Below are positions 1-10,509 of a stretch of 64,000 nt of DNA, in pieces. The notes under the pieces are model-generated. The model did no database searches, was not told the DNA's origin, and was given only the letters and a program-made list of their open reading frames with translations. Source of the DNA: Trinickia acidisoli (GTDB lineage: Bacteria > Pseudomonadota > Gammaproteobacteria > Burkholderiales > Burkholderiaceae); the NCBI RefSeq assembly GCF_017315725.1, contig NZ_JAFLRG010000001.1, positions 2,790,001-2,854,000 on the forward strand. Direction: 5' to 3'. Made by a program: the position numbers and the translations under genes. How positions within the stretch are numbered: the stretch's first letter is position 1; each line of letters opens with the position of its first letter.

Positions 1-735
1 CGCGCGCCCCGTTCCTAGGTTGAAGATGCCCGATTTTTCCGGGTGATCGAAGAAGAACAAGTTCACTTTCGCGACGTCTTCGACCGACACAAAGTCGCGC
101 GTCTGCTCGCCGGCCGCATAGCCGTTGTACTCGCCGAACAGCTTGACCTTGCCCTCGGCGCGGAATTGATTGAAGTTGTGGAACGCAACCGACGCCATGC
201 GGCCTTTGTGCGCTTCGCGTGGCCCGTAGACGTTGAAATAGCGAAAGCCCACGATCTGGCTTTTCGCGCTCGGCATGACGCGGCGAACGATTTGGTCGAA
301 CAGGAACTTCGAGTAGCCGTAGACGTTCAGCGGCGCCTCGACTTCGCGCTCCTCCACGAAGCGGGTCGAGCCGCCGTAGATCGCGGCCGACGAAGCGTAG
401 AGGCACTGAGCGCCTTGCGCGAGGCACGCGTCGAGCACGGCGCGGCTGTAGCGGAAATTGTTCTCCATCATGTAGCGGCCGTCGGTTTCCATCGTGTCCG
501 AGCAGGCGCCCTCGTGGAATACGGCTCGCACCTTGCCGAAATCGCCGCGCGCGAAACGTTCGACGAATTCCGTTTTATCCAGGTAGTCGTCGATCTCGCA
601 ATCGACGAGGTTCTTGAACTTGTCGGCGCGCGTAAGGTTGTCGACGGCAATGATGCGCGTCTCGCCGCGCGCGTTGAGCGCCTTGACGAGGTTGGCGCCG
701 ATGAAGCCCGCGGCTCCGGTGACGATGAGAGTCAT
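1..735 (-). CDS. hldD: ADP-L-glycero-D-manno-heptose 6-epimerase, C terminus cut by window edge
   Basis: NAD-dependent epimerase making ADP-L-glycero-D-manno-heptose for the lipopolysaccharide inner core (cytoplasm). The ATG is the complement of 733-735 and 245 codons are visible; the family is about 330 residues, so the C-terminal third lies outside the window. Seen: the N-terminal nucleotide-binding motif GAAGFIGAN, the [10 protein letters not shown] serine region and the YGYSK Tyr-xxx-Lys catalytic pair of short-chain dehydrogenase-type epimerases. It follows hldA and ugd on the same strand, which fits a nucleotide-sugar operon. Confidence 0.95.
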   Translation of the reverse strand, partial: MTLIVTGAAGFIGANLVKALNARGETRIIAVDNLTRADKFKNLVDCEIDDYLDKTEFVERFARGDFGKVRAVFHEGACSDTMETDGRYMMENNFRYSRAVLDACLAQGAQCLYASSAAIYGGSTRFVEEREVEAPLNVYGYSKFLFDQIVRRVMPSAKSQIVGFRYFNVYGPREAHKGRMASVAFHNFNQFRAEGKVKLFGEYNGYAAGEQTRDFVSVEDVAKVNLFFFDHPEKSGIFNLGTGRA

Positions 736-804
736 GATCGTGATAACGGTTGTTCGATAACGATGATAGGCGCTTGACGCCGGCGGCGTTTCGCGCGGCG
801 CGCT

Positions 805-1872
805 TTACCGTGCATCCTGCGGAAACAGTTCGTCGTAGTCGACGGTGGCCGTACCGAGCTTACCGACGACGATCCCCGCCGCGCGGTTGGCCAGTGCAAC
901 GGCGTCCACGAGCGGCACCTTCGCGGCGAGCATGACGGCCAACGTGGCGATCACGGTGTCGCCGGCGCCGGAGACGTCATACACCTCCCGCGCAACGGCA
1001 GGCGCCGTGAGCACGCTTCCGTCTGCGGCAAACAGCGTCATGCCTTCCTCGGAGCGCGTGAGCAAAAGCGATTCGATCTCGAGCGATGCACGCAGCGCAG
1101 CGACGCGCGCACGCAAATCTTCCTCCGACTTCCACTGCCCCACCACCTCGCGCAACTCCGCCCGGTTCGGCGTGATCAGCGTAGCGCCGCGATAACGCTC
1201 CCAGTCGTCGCCCTTCGGATCGACCAATACGTTCTTACCGGCGGCTCGGGCCTTCGCGATCATCTGCGTGACATGCGTGAGGCCGCCCTTCGCGTAGTCC
1301 GACATCAGGATGACGTCGTGCGAGGCCAGCAGCGCGTCGAAGCGCGCCAAGCCGGCGAGCAGCGCCTCATGGGCCGGCGTGTTCTCGAAATCGACACGCA
1401 GCAATTGCTGCTGGCGCGAGAGCACGCGCAGCTTGATCGTCGTCGACAGGTCGGGATCGCGCTCCAAATGCGGTGCCACGCCGCTGTCTTTGAGCAACTC
1501 GACGATGCGCTCGCCCGGCTCGTCGCCGCCGACGACGCAGAGCAGCCCCGCCTCGGCACCGAGCGCCGCCGCATTGCGCGCGACGTTCGCGGCACCGCCG
1601 AGGCGGTCTTCCTGCCGTTGCACGTGCACGACCGGTACGGGCGCTTCGGGCGAAATACGATTGACGTCGCCAAACCAGTAGCGATCGAGCATGACGTCGC
1701 CGACGATCAACACCCGCGCGTTGCCGAGGCGCTCGCGCGGCACGGCCGGCACTTCGGCCGAACACGTTGTAGCGGGTACGCCCGCCGCGCTCTTCACGCT
1801 GCTGCCCGTTTGCGGCGCCGGCGCTTGCGAGACTTCAGGTGCGCGCATGGGTTGCGGTATCGAGTTGGACAT
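805..1872 (-). CDS. hldA: D-glycero-beta-D-manno-heptose-7-phosphate kinase
   Basis: PfkB/ribokinase-family sugar kinase that phosphorylates heptose-7-phosphate at C1 in ADP-heptose synthesis. Only the kinase domain is present (about 355 residues); there is no cytidylyltransferase half, so this is the split HldA form rather than bifunctional HldE. Seen: the [14 protein letters not shown]-terminal motif, GGAANVARN, and the PfkB signature with the catalytic Asp in VSGAGDT near the C terminus. The ATG at 1872 is preferred over an in-frame TTG at 1899. Either start overlaps the 3' end of ugd (stop at 1835), indicating translational coupling. The first 50 or so residues are low complexity and not part of the fold. 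Confidence 0.93.
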   Translation of the reverse strand: MSNSIPQPMRAPEVSQAPAPQTGSSVKSAAGVPATTCSAEVPAVPRERLGNARVLIVGDVMLDRYWFGDVNRISPEAPVPVVHVQRQEDRLGGAANVARNAAALGAEAGLLCVVGGDEPGERIVELLKDSGVAPHLERDPDLSTTIKLRVLSRQQQLLRVDFENTPAHEALLAGLARFDALLASHDVILMSDYAKGGLTHVTQMIAKARAAGKNVLVDPKGDDWERYRGATLITPNRAELREVVGQWKSEEDLRARVAALRASLEIESLLLTRSEEGMTLFAADGSVLTAPAVAREVYDVSGAGDTVIATLAVMLAAKVPLVDAVALANRAAGIVVGKLGTATVDYDELFPQDAR

Positions 1873-3241
1873 AGGGACGCCCGATCGCGTAGTAGTCAAT
1901 GCCGAGTTCGGCCATCGCCAGCGGTTCGTAGAGATTGCGCCCGTCGAAAATCACGGGCGCCTTCAGCACCGACTTCAAGTGCGCGAAATCGGGGCTCTTG
2001 AATTCCTTCCATTCGGTGACGATCACGAGCGCATCGGCGCCCGCGACCGTCTCGTCTTGCGCCGTGCCGAACGTCAGCCGCGAGAGCGCGTCCGGCGCGT
2101 CGGCCAGATCGAGCGCGAAGACGCGACGCGCCTCGTCGAGCGCCACGGGGTCGTAGGCCCGTACGCGCGCGCCGCGCGAAAGCAATGCCGCGATCAGGGG
2201 CCGGCTAGGGGCCTCGCGCATATCGTCGGTATTCGGCTTGAACGCGAGCCCCCAGACGGCAAACGTGCGCCCCGTCAGATCTGCGCCGAGACGCTCGACG
2301 ATCTTGTCGACGAGCACTTCCTTTTGCTCTCGATTGACGTCTTCGACGGCTTCGAGAATGCGCAGGCGCTGCCCGTTCTCGCCGGCCGTGCGCACGAGCG
2401 CCTGCACGTCCTTCGGGAAACACGAGCCGCCGTACCCGACGCCCGCGTACAGGAAGTGATAGCCGATGCGCGGATCGGAGCCGATACCTCGGCGCACTTG
2501 TTCGATATCGGCCCCGACGCGATCGGCCAGATTCGACATTTCGTTCATGAAGGAAATGCGTGTGGCGAGCATCGCATTGGCCGCATATTTCGTGAACTCG
2601 GCCGAGCGCACGTCCATATAGAGCGTGCGTTCGTGATTCCGATTGAATGGCCCATACAGGCGTTTCATCTTCTCGCGTGCAATGAGCCCCGCCTCGTCGT
2701 CGTCGATACCGATCACGATGCGGTCGGGCCGCATGAAATCGTCGACCGCCGCCCCCTCCTTCAGGAACTCGGGGTTCGAGACGATCGAGAACCGATGCGC
2801 CGCGCTGCCGGCAAGCCCACGTCCTTCGAGCTCCGCAGCCATGACGGCGCGCACGCGTTCAGCCGTGCCGACGGGTACCGTCGATTTGTCGACGACGACC
2901 TTGAAGCCGTTCGAGTAGCGGCCGATGTTGCGCGCCGCTTCGAGCACGTATTGCAAATCGGCCGAACCGTCCTCGTCGGGCGGCGTGCCCACCGCGATGA
3001 ATTGCACGTCGCCGTGCTCGACGCTGGCCTTCACATCGGTCGAAAACGTAATGCGTCCGTGAGCACGCGTGCGCGCGATGATCTCCTGCAACCCGGGCTC
3101 GTGAATCGGTACGCCGCCGTTGTTCAGGATATCGATCTTGCGCGGATCGACGTCGAGGCAGAAAACGTCGTTGCCGATTTCGGCCAGGCACGCACCCGTG
3201 ACGAGACCGACGTAACCCGTGCCGATGATGGTGATTTTCAT
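1835..3241 (-). CDS. ugd: UDP-glucose 6-dehydrogenase
   Basis: Oxidises UDP-glucose to UDP-glucuronate with 2 NAD+. In Burkholderiales the product feeds 4-amino-4-deoxyarabinose modification of LPS and capsule synthesis. The 468 residues match the family length. Seen: N-terminal Rossmann motif [10 protein letters not shown] at residues 7-16, catalytic Cys274 in the GGSCFPKD motif, and Lys218 in EFTKYAANA. The downstream hldA start overlaps its end by 38 nt. A 145-nt gap separates it from lapB upstream, so it may have its own promoter; none was clear. Confidence 0.96.
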   Translation of the reverse strand: MKITIIGTGYVGLVTGACLAEIGNDVFCLDVDPRKIDILNNGGVPIHEPGLQEIIARTRAHGRITFSTDVKASVEHGDVQFIAVGTPPDEDGSADLQYVLEAARNIGRYSNGFKVVVDKSTVPVGTAERVRAVMAAELEGRGLAGSAAHRFSIVSNPEFLKEGAAVDDFMRPDRIVIGIDDDEAGLIAREKMKRLYGPFNRNHERTLYMDVRSAEFTKYAANAMLATRISFMNEMSNLADRVGADIEQVRRGIGSDPRIGYHFLYAGVGYGGSCFPKDVQALVRTAGENGQRLRILEAVEDVNREQKEVLVDKIVERLGADLTGRTFAVWGLAFKPNTDDMREAPSRPLIAALLSRGARVRAYDPVALDEARRVFALDLADAPDALSRLTFGTAQDETVAGADALVIVTEWKEFKSPDFAHLKSVLKAPVIFDGRNLYEPLAMAELGIDYYAIGRPYVQLDTATHART

Positions 3242-3386
3242 ACGCGTTCCGTAGTTGGTGCCGGCCCAACAGCCGGCGCTCGGTAGCGGGCAGCTTCACG
3301 CGCCTTCACGCGTGCGCCGCGCCGCCACCGGCGGTCATCATGAGGCCTCACGCGTCCGCCGTTCGAGGTGGCGCGAGCGCGAGGCA

Positions 3387-4565
3387 TCAGGCCTGCGCCG
3401 CCGCGATCGGCTCGATACGGCGCGGCGCATACGTTTCCCAGCCGCTGCAGCCCGGACACTGCCAATAGAACAAGCGCGCCCGGAAACCGCAATTTTGGCA
3501 CGTGTAACGTGGCAAATTTTTGGTGCGCTGCTTAATCAGCGTGCGCATCAGATCCAACTCGCCGCGGCGCGGCTCTTCGGCCGACTCGATCTGCGCGTCG
3601 AGCAGGCGCGTCATGCCGGAGAGGTTCGGCGCCGCTCGCATTTGGGCGCGGGCCAACGCATGCGCCGCGTCCGCCCCGCATAATTGCGCGACATGCGGAT
3701 AGGCGACGTCGAGCAAATCGCTCGAACCATATCGCTCGACATAGCCCGTGAGTAGCGCGGCGCCTTCCTGTGGGCGCGACAGTGCAGCGTACGCCTTCAT
3801 CAACTTGTCGGCGACGAGCGGCAGGTAAGACGGATTCTGCGACTCGACGCGCCGCCACGCCTCGATCGCCGTGGCTTGATCGCCACGCGCCGCTGCCACG
3901 TCGCCCGCCAGAATCGTCGCGCGCACGTTGCCGGAATTGGCCTTCAGCGCGCGCTCGAGTTGCGCGTCGGCGTCAACGACGTCCTTGCGCTGCAACGCCT
4001 CTTGCGCGAGCTCACAGTAAAACTGCGCGATCTCCTTGGCCAGCGGATCGGCACCCATCGTCTCGAGCCGTCGCGCTGCGTCGATTGCCTTGGCCCATTC
4101 CTTTTCGATCTCGTAGATCGTCAGCAGCGCACGCTGTGCGTCGCGGGCGTACTCGCCGGCATCGAGCCGACCCAACGCCTCCTCGGCACGATCGAGCAGC
4201 CCCGCTTTGAGAAAGTCCTGGCCGAGTTCGAACAGCGCATGATCGCGTTCGTTCACCGGCAGATCGGCGCGGCTCAGCAGGTTTTGATGGATGCGGATCG
4301 CCCGATCGGTTTCCCCGCGCCGGCGGAACAGATTGCCGAGCGCGAAGTGCAATTCGATCGTCTCAGGGTCGAGCTTGACGACCTCGATGAACGCGTCGAT
4401 CGCCTGGTCGGGCTGTTCGTTGAGCAGGAAGTTCAAGCCGCGAAAGTACGACCGCGGCAAATTGGCGCTTTCGGACAGCAGCGTCTTCAAGTCGTAGCGC
4501 GATGCCATCCATCCGAGCGCGAACGCGACGGGAATGACGAGCAGCCACCAAAAATCGAGATCCAT
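3387..4565 (-). CDS. lapB: Lipopolysaccharide assembly protein B (TPR adaptor)
   Basis: Inner-membrane-anchored TPR protein that, in enterobacteria, brings LpxC to the FtsH protease and so sets LPS synthesis. 392 residues from the ATG at 4565; this start places a single membrane helix at residues 3-19. TPR units follow, and the C terminus has a rubredoxin-like metal site of two CxxC pairs (CQNC and CPGC), the hallmark of LapB/YciM. The reading frame is open further upstream, but those codons overlap lapA and lack the family start. It lies directly behind lapA, the conserved order. Confidence 0.95.
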   Translation of the reverse strand: MDLDFWWLLVIPVAFALGWMASRYDLKTLLSESANLPRSYFRGLNFLLNEQPDQAIDAFIEVVKLDPETIELHFALGNLFRRRGETDRAIRIHQNLLSRADLPVNERDHALFELGQDFLKAGLLDRAEEALGRLDAGEYARDAQRALLTIYEIEKEWAKAIDAARRLETMGADPLAKEIAQFYCELAQEALQRKDVVDADAQLERALKANSGNVRATILAGDVAAARGDQATAIEAWRRVESQNPSYLPLVADKLMKAYAALSRPQEGAALLTGYVERYGSSDLLDVAYPHVAQLCGADAAHALARAQMRAAPNLSGMTRLLDAQIESAEEPRRGELDLMRTLIKQRTKNLPRYTCQNCGFRARLFYWQCPGCSGWETYAPRRIEPIAAAQA

Positions 4566-4612
4566 GCGAAGGTCGAAAGAGCGAGGGGAAGAATGTGCGC
4601 AAAGCCGTGCGC

Positions 4613-4906
4613 TCAAATGACAGGCGGCATCGGCGGCTCGACCGCGACCGGCGGCGTGTCCTCGCGCGCGGCGCGCAGATCGCGCCTCAAGCGAGCGTTC
4701 TCGAGCTTGAGGCGCACGACAGCCGGGAACGCGGAAACGAGCCCCGCGAGCAGACCCACCGCGAAAAACGCCAGCCCGATCAGGATCAGCGGTGCTTGCC
4801 ATTCATAACCGGCGAACTTCACCGTCGCACTCTGCGTATTGGCCAGCGCGAGAACGAGCAGCACCACGAACACGAGCACACGGATCAACCAGACGATAAA
4901 TTTCAT
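4613..4906 (-). CDS. lapA: LapA-family small membrane protein (DUF1049)
   Basis: 97 residues from the ATG at 4906 (complement of 4904-4906). Two hydrophobic segments (about residues 3-20 and 36-60) are followed by a charged helix with the RLKLENARLRRDL coiled-coil pattern typical of LapA/YciS. LapA partners LapB at the inner membrane. The lapB start lies 47 nt past its stop. A -10-like TACAAT (complement of 5019-5024) about 110 nt upstream could serve this pair, but no convincing -35 was seen. Confidence 0.9.
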   Translation of the reverse strand: MKFIVWLIRVLVFVVLLVLALANTQSATVKFAGYEWQAPLILIGLAFFAVGLLAGLVSAFPAVVRLKLENARLRRDLRAAREDTPPVAVEPPMPPVI

Positions 4907-5320
4907 AAAGACTCTCTCGGCGGCGACTGCGGTTGTCGTGCGGGCGGCGCCGCGCCTGTCGATGCTGCTGCCTTCGCTGCACCGCCCGACGCAGCGGCGC
5001 CCAAGCAAAAGTGCCCGTATTGTAATGGAAAGGATGGCGCTAAGGCCGCGGCGCCGGGCCGCCGCGTCGATGGCGTGCAGACGGCCCCGTGTACGGCTAG
5101 GTCGACTGCTCGTGGCTCGTGGCTCGTGGCTCGCGCCGACGCATGCGCGCATTGCATCCCGTAGCGCTGTGTAGCACGCGCACCAATAAAAAAGCGCCCG
5201 AAGGCGCTTTTTCGAATCGTTTTGCCGGTTCTTCACTGTCGGCGTGGGCGCCGACGACGGGACCGACGGCAAGCCCACAACGCACCGCGCGACACCCGCA
5301 CGGGGCACCGCTCGCTGCGC
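4907..5320. other. Intergenic region between ihfB and lapA
   Basis: 414 nt without a convincing gene. It holds the ihfB terminator (5188-5212), a tandem repeat of the heptamer GCTCGTG (5108-5135, three exact copies plus one with a single change) and the -10-like TACAAT on the minus strand at 5019-5024 that may belong to lapA. The open frames here have no ribosome-binding site or recognisable composition. Confidence 0.6.
5188..5212 (-). terminator. Rho-independent terminator downstream of ihfB
   Basis: Inverted repeat AAAAAAGCGCC / GGCGCTTTTT around a CGAA tetraloop, with A/T runs on both sides so it could act in either direction. Placed 108 nt after the ihfB stop; it separates rpsA-ihfB from lapA-lapB. 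Confidence 0.8.
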
Positions 5321-5644
5321 TCACAGATCGTCGTCCGCCTGGCTGAGCTCGAGCGGCTCGCCGGCCCGGCCATCCACCCGTTCGCGCAGTTCCTTACCGG
5401 GCTTGAAGTGCGGCACGTGCTTTTCGGGCACGTGCACCTTCTCACCCGATTTCGGATTGCGCCCGACACGAGACGGGCGACGGTTCAGACCGAAGCTGCC
5501 GAAGCCGCGAATTTCAATGCGATGCCCTTTGGCCAACGCCTCGGACATCGCATCGAGCATCGTCTTGACCGCGAAATCCGCATCCTTGAGAACAAGTTGC
5601 GAAAATCGCGTTGCCAACTGGGCGACCAATTCCGATTTGGTCAT
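5321..5644 (-). CDS. ihfB: Integration host factor subunit beta
   Basis: 107-residue HU/IHF-family DNA-bending protein that acts as a heterodimer with IhfA. Seen: the [12 protein letters not shown] segment, the DNA-binding arm with [10 protein letters not shown] followed by [18 protein letters not shown], all characteristic of the beta subunit. The C terminus extends about 12 residues past the canonical fold with an acidic tail ([12 protein letters not shown]). It lies 22 nt behind rpsA, the conserved pairing, and is followed by a strong hairpin terminator. Confidence 0.97.
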   Translation of the reverse strand: MTKSELVAQLATRFSQLVLKDADFAVKTMLDAMSEALAKGHRIEIRGFGSFGLNRRPSRVGRNPKSGEKVHVPEKHVPHFKPGKELRERVDGRAGEPLELSQADDDL

Positions 5645-5666
5645 GCTGCGGCAGACCTCTTAAGGC

Positions 5667-7379
5667 TTACTGATTCTGGCCGTCGAGCTTGGCCTTGAGC
5701 AATGCGCCAAGATTCGTCGTGCCCGATGCCGCCGAGCTCGTGTCGGCCGCGAGGCCGCGCATCGCTTCTTGCTGCTCGGCCGAATCCTTGGCCTTGATCG
5801 ACAGGTTGATGCCGCGCGACTTGCGATCGATGTTGATGATCATCGCGTTGACCTTGTCGCCGTCCTTCAGCACGTTGCGCGCGTCTTCGACACGGTCTTG
5901 CGCGATTTCCGACGCACGCAGGTAGCCTTCGACGTCGGCCGTGAGCGCAATGACGGCGCCCTTGGCGTCGACCGACTTCACGATGCCGTCGACGATCGAA
6001 CCCTTGTCGTTCATCGCCACGAAGTTGCTGAACGGATCGCCTTCGAGCTGCTTGATGCCGAGCGAAATGCGTTCCTTCTCGACGTCGATGCCGAGCACGA
6101 CCGCTTCCACTTCGTCGCCCTTCTTGTACTTGCGGACGGCTTCTTCGCCGGTTTCGCTCCACGACAGATCCGACAGGTGAACGAGACCGTCGATGCCGCC
6201 GGGCAGACCGATGAACACGCCGAAGTCGGTGATCGACTTGATGGCGCCGCTGATCTTGTCGCCCTTCTTGAAGTTGCGGCTGAAGTCATCCCACGGGTTC
6301 GGCTTGCACTGCTTCATGCCGAGGCTGATACGACGACGGTCTTCGTCGATCTCGAGCACCATGACTTCGACTTCGTCGCCGAGCTGAACGACCTTCGACG
6401 GAGCGACGTTCTTGTTCGTCCAATCCATTTCCGAAACGTGCACCAGACCTTCGATGCCCGATTCGACTTCGACGAACGCGCCGTAGTCGGTGATGTTCGT
6501 AACCTTGCCGAACAGGCGCGTGCCCGACGGGTAGCGGCGCGAGATGCCTTCCCACGGATCGTCGCCCAGTTGCTTGATGCCGAGCGAGACGCGGTTCTTC
6601 TCTTGGTCGAACTTGAGGATCTTGGCCGTGACTTCTTGGCCGACCGACAGCACTTCGCTCGGGTGACGCACGCGACGCCACGCGATGTCGGTGATGTGCA
6701 GCAGACCGTCGATGCCGCCGAGGTCGACGAACGCGCCGTAATCGGTGATGTTCTTGACCACGCCGTTGACGATCGCGCCTTCCTTGAGCGTCTCGAGCAG
6801 CTTCGCGCGCTCTTCGCCTTGCGTCGCCTCGATGACGGCGCGGCGCGACAGCACGACGTTGTTACGCTTGCGATCGAGCTTGATGACGCGGAATTCGAGC
6901 GTCTTGCCTTCGTACGGCGTCGTGTCCTTGACGGGACGCGTGTCGACGAGCGAACCCGGCAGGAACGCGCGAATGCCGTTGACCATGACGGTCATGCCGC
7001 CCTTGACCTTGCCCGTGATCGTGCCGGTCACGAGTTCGTTGTTGTCGAGCGCTTTTTCCAGCGACAGCCACGAAGCGAGACGCTTGGCCTTGTCGCGCGA
7101 CAGGATCGTGTCGCCATAACCGTTTTCGAGCGCGTCGATCGCGACCGAAACGAAGTCGCCCGCCTGCACTTCGACCTCGCCCGCGTCGTTCAGGAACTCT
7201 TCGAGCGGAATGTAGGCTTCGGACTTGAGACCCGCATTGACGACCACGAAGTTGTGGTCGACACGCACGACTTCGGCGGAAATCACTTCGCCGGCGCGCA
7301 TATCTTGCTTGGTGAGCGACTCTTCGAAGAGGGCCGCGAAAGATTCGGTGTTCGGGTTGGAGGTTTGCAGGTCGGACAT
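5667..7379 (-). CDS. rpsA: 30S ribosomal protein S1
   Basis: 570 residues with six S1 RNA-binding repeats. The repeated ITDYGAFV / ITDFGVFI segments and the alternating LGD(E)V and SLG(I/M)KQ motifs are visible. S1 recruits mRNA to the 30S subunit and unwinds leader structure. The ATG at 7379 follows a 146-nt gap after cmk, which probably carries a promoter and leader because S1 is autoregulated in enterobacteria; no element was identified here. Confidence 0.98.
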   Translation of the reverse strand: MSDLQTSNPNTESFAALFEESLTKQDMRAGEVISAEVVRVDHNFVVVNAGLKSEAYIPLEEFLNDAGEVEVQAGDFVSVAIDALENGYGDTILSRDKAKRLASWLSLEKALDNNELVTGTITGKVKGGMTVMVNGIRAFLPGSLVDTRPVKDTTPYEGKTLEFRVIKLDRKRNNVVLSRRAVIEATQGEERAKLLETLKEGAIVNGVVKNITDYGAFVDLGGIDGLLHITDIAWRRVRHPSEVLSVGQEVTAKILKFDQEKNRVSLGIKQLGDDPWEGISRRYPSGTRLFGKVTNITDYGAFVEVESGIEGLVHVSEMDWTNKNVAPSKVVQLGDEVEVMVLEIDEDRRRISLGMKQCKPNPWDDFSRNFKKGDKISGAIKSITDFGVFIGLPGGIDGLVHLSDLSWSETGEEAVRKYKKGDEVEAVVLGIDVEKERISLGIKQLEGDPFSNFVAMNDKGSIVDGIVKSVDAKGAVIALTADVEGYLRASEIAQDRVEDARNVLKDGDKVNAMIINIDRKSRGINLSIKAKDSAEQQEAMRGLAADTSSAASGTTNLGALLKAKLDGQNQ

Positions 7380-7525
7380 AAAAATCGTAATTGCATGGCT
7401 TCGCGGGTGTCAGTGCCAGCGGCAAAAAGCTGCGAAAGGCTGGTCACACAGCGACGTCGATGCGAGCGCCATACGGGGTTAAGGGTTGATACCAAGCTTG
7501 ACCGCCACCTTGGCTGGCCAAGCGC

Positions 7526-8200
7526 CTACTGCTCCCGATACCACTTCACCACTTCATCGACCGCCTGGTCGATCGAGAGTGCCGAGGTATCGAGCAGCTT
7601 CGCGTCTGCCGCGGGCTTAAGCGGCGCGGCGGCGCGATTGCTGTCGCGTTCGTCGCGCTCGCGCAAATCCCGGAGCAAGTCATCCATATTAGCAGAAAAC
7701 CCTTTTTGGATCAATTGCTTATACCGTCTGGCCGCGCGAGCCTCGACACTGGCCGTCAGAAACACCTTCAAGATGGCGTCGGGAAAGATCACGGTGCCCA
7801 TGTCGCGGCCGTCGGCCACGAGCCCCGGCTCCTTGCGGAACGCCCGCTGGCGCGCCACGAGCGCCGCGCGCACGTCCTGGTGGACGGCGATCGCCGAGGC
7901 TCGGTTGCCGACCGCCTCGGCGCGGATCTCGCTCGAAACGTCGATGCCGTCGAGTTGCGCACAGCCCTCGCGAAACGTGATGTGCAGGTCGTTCACGAGC
8001 GCGGCGAGCGCCTGCTCGTCGGTTGCCGCGATCTCGTAGCGCACGCTCGCGAGCGCGGCGAGACGATACAGCGCGCCGCTATCGAGCAAATGGAAGCCGA
8101 GCTGGGCGGCGACGAGCGCCGCGACGGTGCCCTTGCCGGAAGCGGTCGGGCCGTCGATGGCAATGACGGGAGTCTGGTGAAACGGGCGAGTCGGTTTCAT
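7526..8200 (-). CDS. cmk: Cytidylate kinase
   Basis: 224 residues; phosphorylates CMP and dCMP to the diphosphates. The P-loop [11 protein letters not shown] is at residues 15-25 and the family signature [13 protein letters not shown] is in the middle. The ATG at 8200 is 13 nt after the aroA stop, so the two are cotranscribed in the classical aroA-cmk-rpsA order. Confidence 0.97.
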   Translation of the reverse strand: MKPTRPFHQTPVIAIDGPTASGKGTVAALVAAQLGFHLLDSGALYRLAALASVRYEIAATDEQALAALVNDLHITFREGCAQLDGIDVSSEIRAEAVGNRASAIAVHQDVRAALVARQRAFRKEPGLVADGRDMGTVIFPDAILKVFLTASVEARAARRYKQLIQKGFSANMDDLLRDLRERDERDSNRAAAPLKPAADAKLLDTSALSIDQAVDEVVKWYREQ

Positions 8201-8213
8201 CTAGGCAAAAAGG

Positions 8214-9518
8214 TCAAACGCCAACGAGCGTCTTGAAGCGGTCGAAATAATCGGGAAACGTCTTGCCGACGCACTTCGGATCGTTGATCCGCACGGGCAC
8301 GCCGCCCAGCGAAACGAGCGAGAAGCACATCGCCATGCGGTGATCGTCGTAGGTGTCGATCGCGGCGTTCGGGGTGAGCCGCGCGGGCGGTGTCACGACG
8401 AGAAAGTCTTCGCCCTCCTGCACCGTCGCGCCGACCTTGCGCAGCTCCGTGGCCATTGCCGCGATCCGATCCGTCTCCTTCACGCGCCAACTGCCGATGT
8501 TGCGCAACGTCGTCGTGCCGCTCGCGAACAGCGCGCAGACGGCGATCGTCATTGCAGCGTCGGGAATCAGGTTGAAGTCCAGATCGACCGCTTCGAGCCG
8601 GCCGTGATCGTGGCCGACACCGCGCACTTCGATCCAATCCTCCGCCATCGTGACGTTCGCGCCCATCGCGGTCAGTGCGTCGGCGAACGCCACGTCGCCC
8701 TGGATGCTTGCGCGCCCTACGCCGACGACGCGCACGGGCCCGCCCGCGAGCGCGCCGGCGGCAAGGAAATAGGAGGCCGACGAGGCATCGCCTTCGACCA
8801 TGATCGCGCCCGGCGACTGGTAACGCACACCGGCCGGCACCGTGAACCGCTGCCAGTCTTCTCGCACAACCGTCACGCCGAACCGTTCCATCAGCTTCAT
8901 CGTGATCTCGATGTACGGCTTGGAGATCAGCTCGCCCTCGACTTCGACGACGGTTTCGCCGTTTTTCGCACGCACGAGCGGCAGCGTCATCAAAAGTGCC
9001 GTCAGGAACTGGCTCGACACATCACCGCGCACGCGAATCGGCTCATCGACCGCGATCGTTCCGGCGCGGATACGCAGCGGCGGATAACCTTCGTTCGCCT
9101 CGTAGTCGATGCGCGCACCGATTTGGCGCAGCCCATCGACGAGATCGCCGATCGGCCGCTCGTGCATTCGCGGCACGCCGTGCACGCGGTAGTCGCCGCC
9201 GTTGACGGCGAGCGCGGCCGTGAGCGGACGAATCGCCGTGCCGGCATTGCCGAGGAAGAGATCGGCCGTTTTCGCCGTGAACGCGCCGCGCGTGCCCTGC
9301 ACGACGCAGCGCTCGCCTTCGCGCGTGAATTTCACGCCGAGCTTCTCGAGCGCATCGAGCATGACGCGCGTGTCGTCCGAATCGAGCAGATTCGAGATGG
9401 TCGTCTCGCCTTCGGCCAATGCCGCCAGCAAGAGCACGCGGTTCGAAATGCTCTTCGAGCCGGGCAGGCGGATCGTGCCTTGTGCCCGGGAATAGGGTCC
9501 GAGATCGAGGTAATCCAT
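8214..9518 (-). CDS. aroA: 3-phosphoshikimate 1-carboxyvinyltransferase (EPSP synthase)
   Basis: 434 residues; condenses shikimate-3-phosphate with phosphoenolpyruvate in the sixth shikimate-pathway step. Seen: the [17 protein letters not shown] substrate-binding motif near the N terminus, [10 protein letters not shown] around residue 90, and the RVKETDRI region near the C terminus. The ATG at 9518 is 12 nt after the tyrA stop. It is a stand-alone protein, not fused to tyrA as in some proteobacteria. Confidence 0.97.
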   Translation of the reverse strand: MDYLDLGPYSRAQGTIRLPGSKSISNRVLLLAALAEGETTISNLLDSDDTRVMLDALEKLGVKFTREGERCVVQGTRGAFTAKTADLFLGNAGTAIRPLTAALAVNGGDYRVHGVPRMHERPIGDLVDGLRQIGARIDYEANEGYPPLRIRAGTIAVDEPIRVRGDVSSQFLTALLMTLPLVRAKNGETVVEVEGELISKPYIEITMKLMERFGVTVVREDWQRFTVPAGVRYQSPGAIMVEGDASSASYFLAAGALAGGPVRVVGVGRASIQGDVAFADALTAMGANVTMAEDWIEVRGVGHDHGRLEAVDLDFNLIPDAAMTIAVCALFASGTTTLRNIGSWRVKETDRIAAMATELRKVGATVQEGEDFLVVTPPARLTPNAAIDTYDDHRMAMCFSLVSLGGVPVRINDPKCVGKTFPDYFDRFKTLVGV

Positions 9519-9530
9519 GAACAGTCCTTT

Positions 9531-10445
9531 TTATTTCGGGGCGCGACCGCCGCGTTCCTGCCATTCGCTGCGCGCTTCGCGCGAGCGGGCGAACACGGCC
9601 TCGAGCGTCGCGCCGTCGCCTGCCACGATCGCCGCTCGCAAGCGCGCGAGCACCGCCGTATAGCCGTCCAGTTCGTCGACGAGCGCATCCCGGTTCGCCA
9701 AGCAGACATCGCGCCACATTTCGGGACTCGACGCCGCGATGCGCGTGAAATCGCGAAAACCACCGGCTGCGAAAGAAAATTTCAACGCCGCATCGGGTGC
9801 GCTCAAGATGCGCTCGACGAGCGCAAATGACAACAGATGCGGCAAGTGGCTGACCGAGGCAAACACCTGGTCGTGCTGCTCGTGGCTCATCGCGCTCAGC
9901 AGCGCGCCCGTTGCCCGCCACATCGCCTCGATGCGCGCGACGTCGTCCGGCCGATTCTCGGGCAGCGGACACAGCACGACATTGCGCCCGACGTACAGAT
10001 CGGGCAGCGCAGCTTCGACGCCGCTCGACTCGCGCCCCGCGATCGGGTGGCCAGGCACGAATTGGGCAATACGCGCGCCGAGCGCCGAGCGCGCGGCGGC
10101 AACGACGTCCGATTTCGTGCTGCCGGCGTCCGTCACGATCGTCTCGGCATCCAGAAACGGCACGATGCGCTCGAGCAGCGACTGCGTCTGCGCGACGGGC
10201 GCCGCGAGCAGCACCAGATCCGCGCCCGCGAGCGCGGCCGACAGTTCGGCGTCGTCGTCGAGCCCCGCGACGTCATCGACGATGCCGAGTTCGCGCGCGC
10301 GCTGCGCCGACGCACGCGAACGGCCGACGCCGACGATGCGCCCGCCGCGGGCCGCGCCGTCCCGCTCGCGCAAGGCGCGCGCCAGCGAACCGCCGATGAG
10401 CCCCACGCCGAAAATCACGAGTTTGTCGAAAGTGAACGTGGTCAC
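9531..10445 (-). CDS. tyrA: Prephenate dehydrogenase / cyclohexadienyl dehydrogenase
   Basis: 304 residues; oxidative decarboxylation on the tyrosine branch. The N-terminal NAD(P) motif GVGLIGGSLA is at residues 14-23; SHLPHLL and GHPIAG(R)ESSG are dehydrogenase active-site segments. No chorismate mutase or ACT domain is present, the usual betaproteobacterial form. The start is GTG (complement of 10443-10445) with no clear ribosome-binding site. Preference for prephenate or arogenate cannot be read from the sequence. Confidence 0.94.
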   Translation of the reverse strand: MTTFTFDKLVIFGVGLIGGSLARALRERDGAARGGRIVGVGRSRASAQRARELGIVDDVAGLDDDAELSAALAGADLVLLAAPVAQTQSLLERIVPFLDAETIVTDAGSTKSDVVAAARSALGARIAQFVPGHPIAGRESSGVEAALPDLYVGRNVVLCPLPENRPDDVARIEAMWRATGALLSAMSHEQHDQVFASVSHLPHLLSFALVERILSAPDAALKFSFAAGGFRDFTRIAASSPEMWRDVCLANRDALVDELDGYTAVLARLRAAIVAGDGATLEAVFARSREARSEWQERGGRAPK

Positions 10446-10509
10446 GAATGGCTCACAAGCGGAAGGGAAGCGCGCGCATTCGGCGCGCGCAAGGTTCGTC
10501 GCGCGGCGT

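Noticed and set aside
5769..8039. 756-codon plus-strand frame over rpsA and cmk
   Set aside because: It crosses two conserved genes and their gap and shows no recognisable protein motif.
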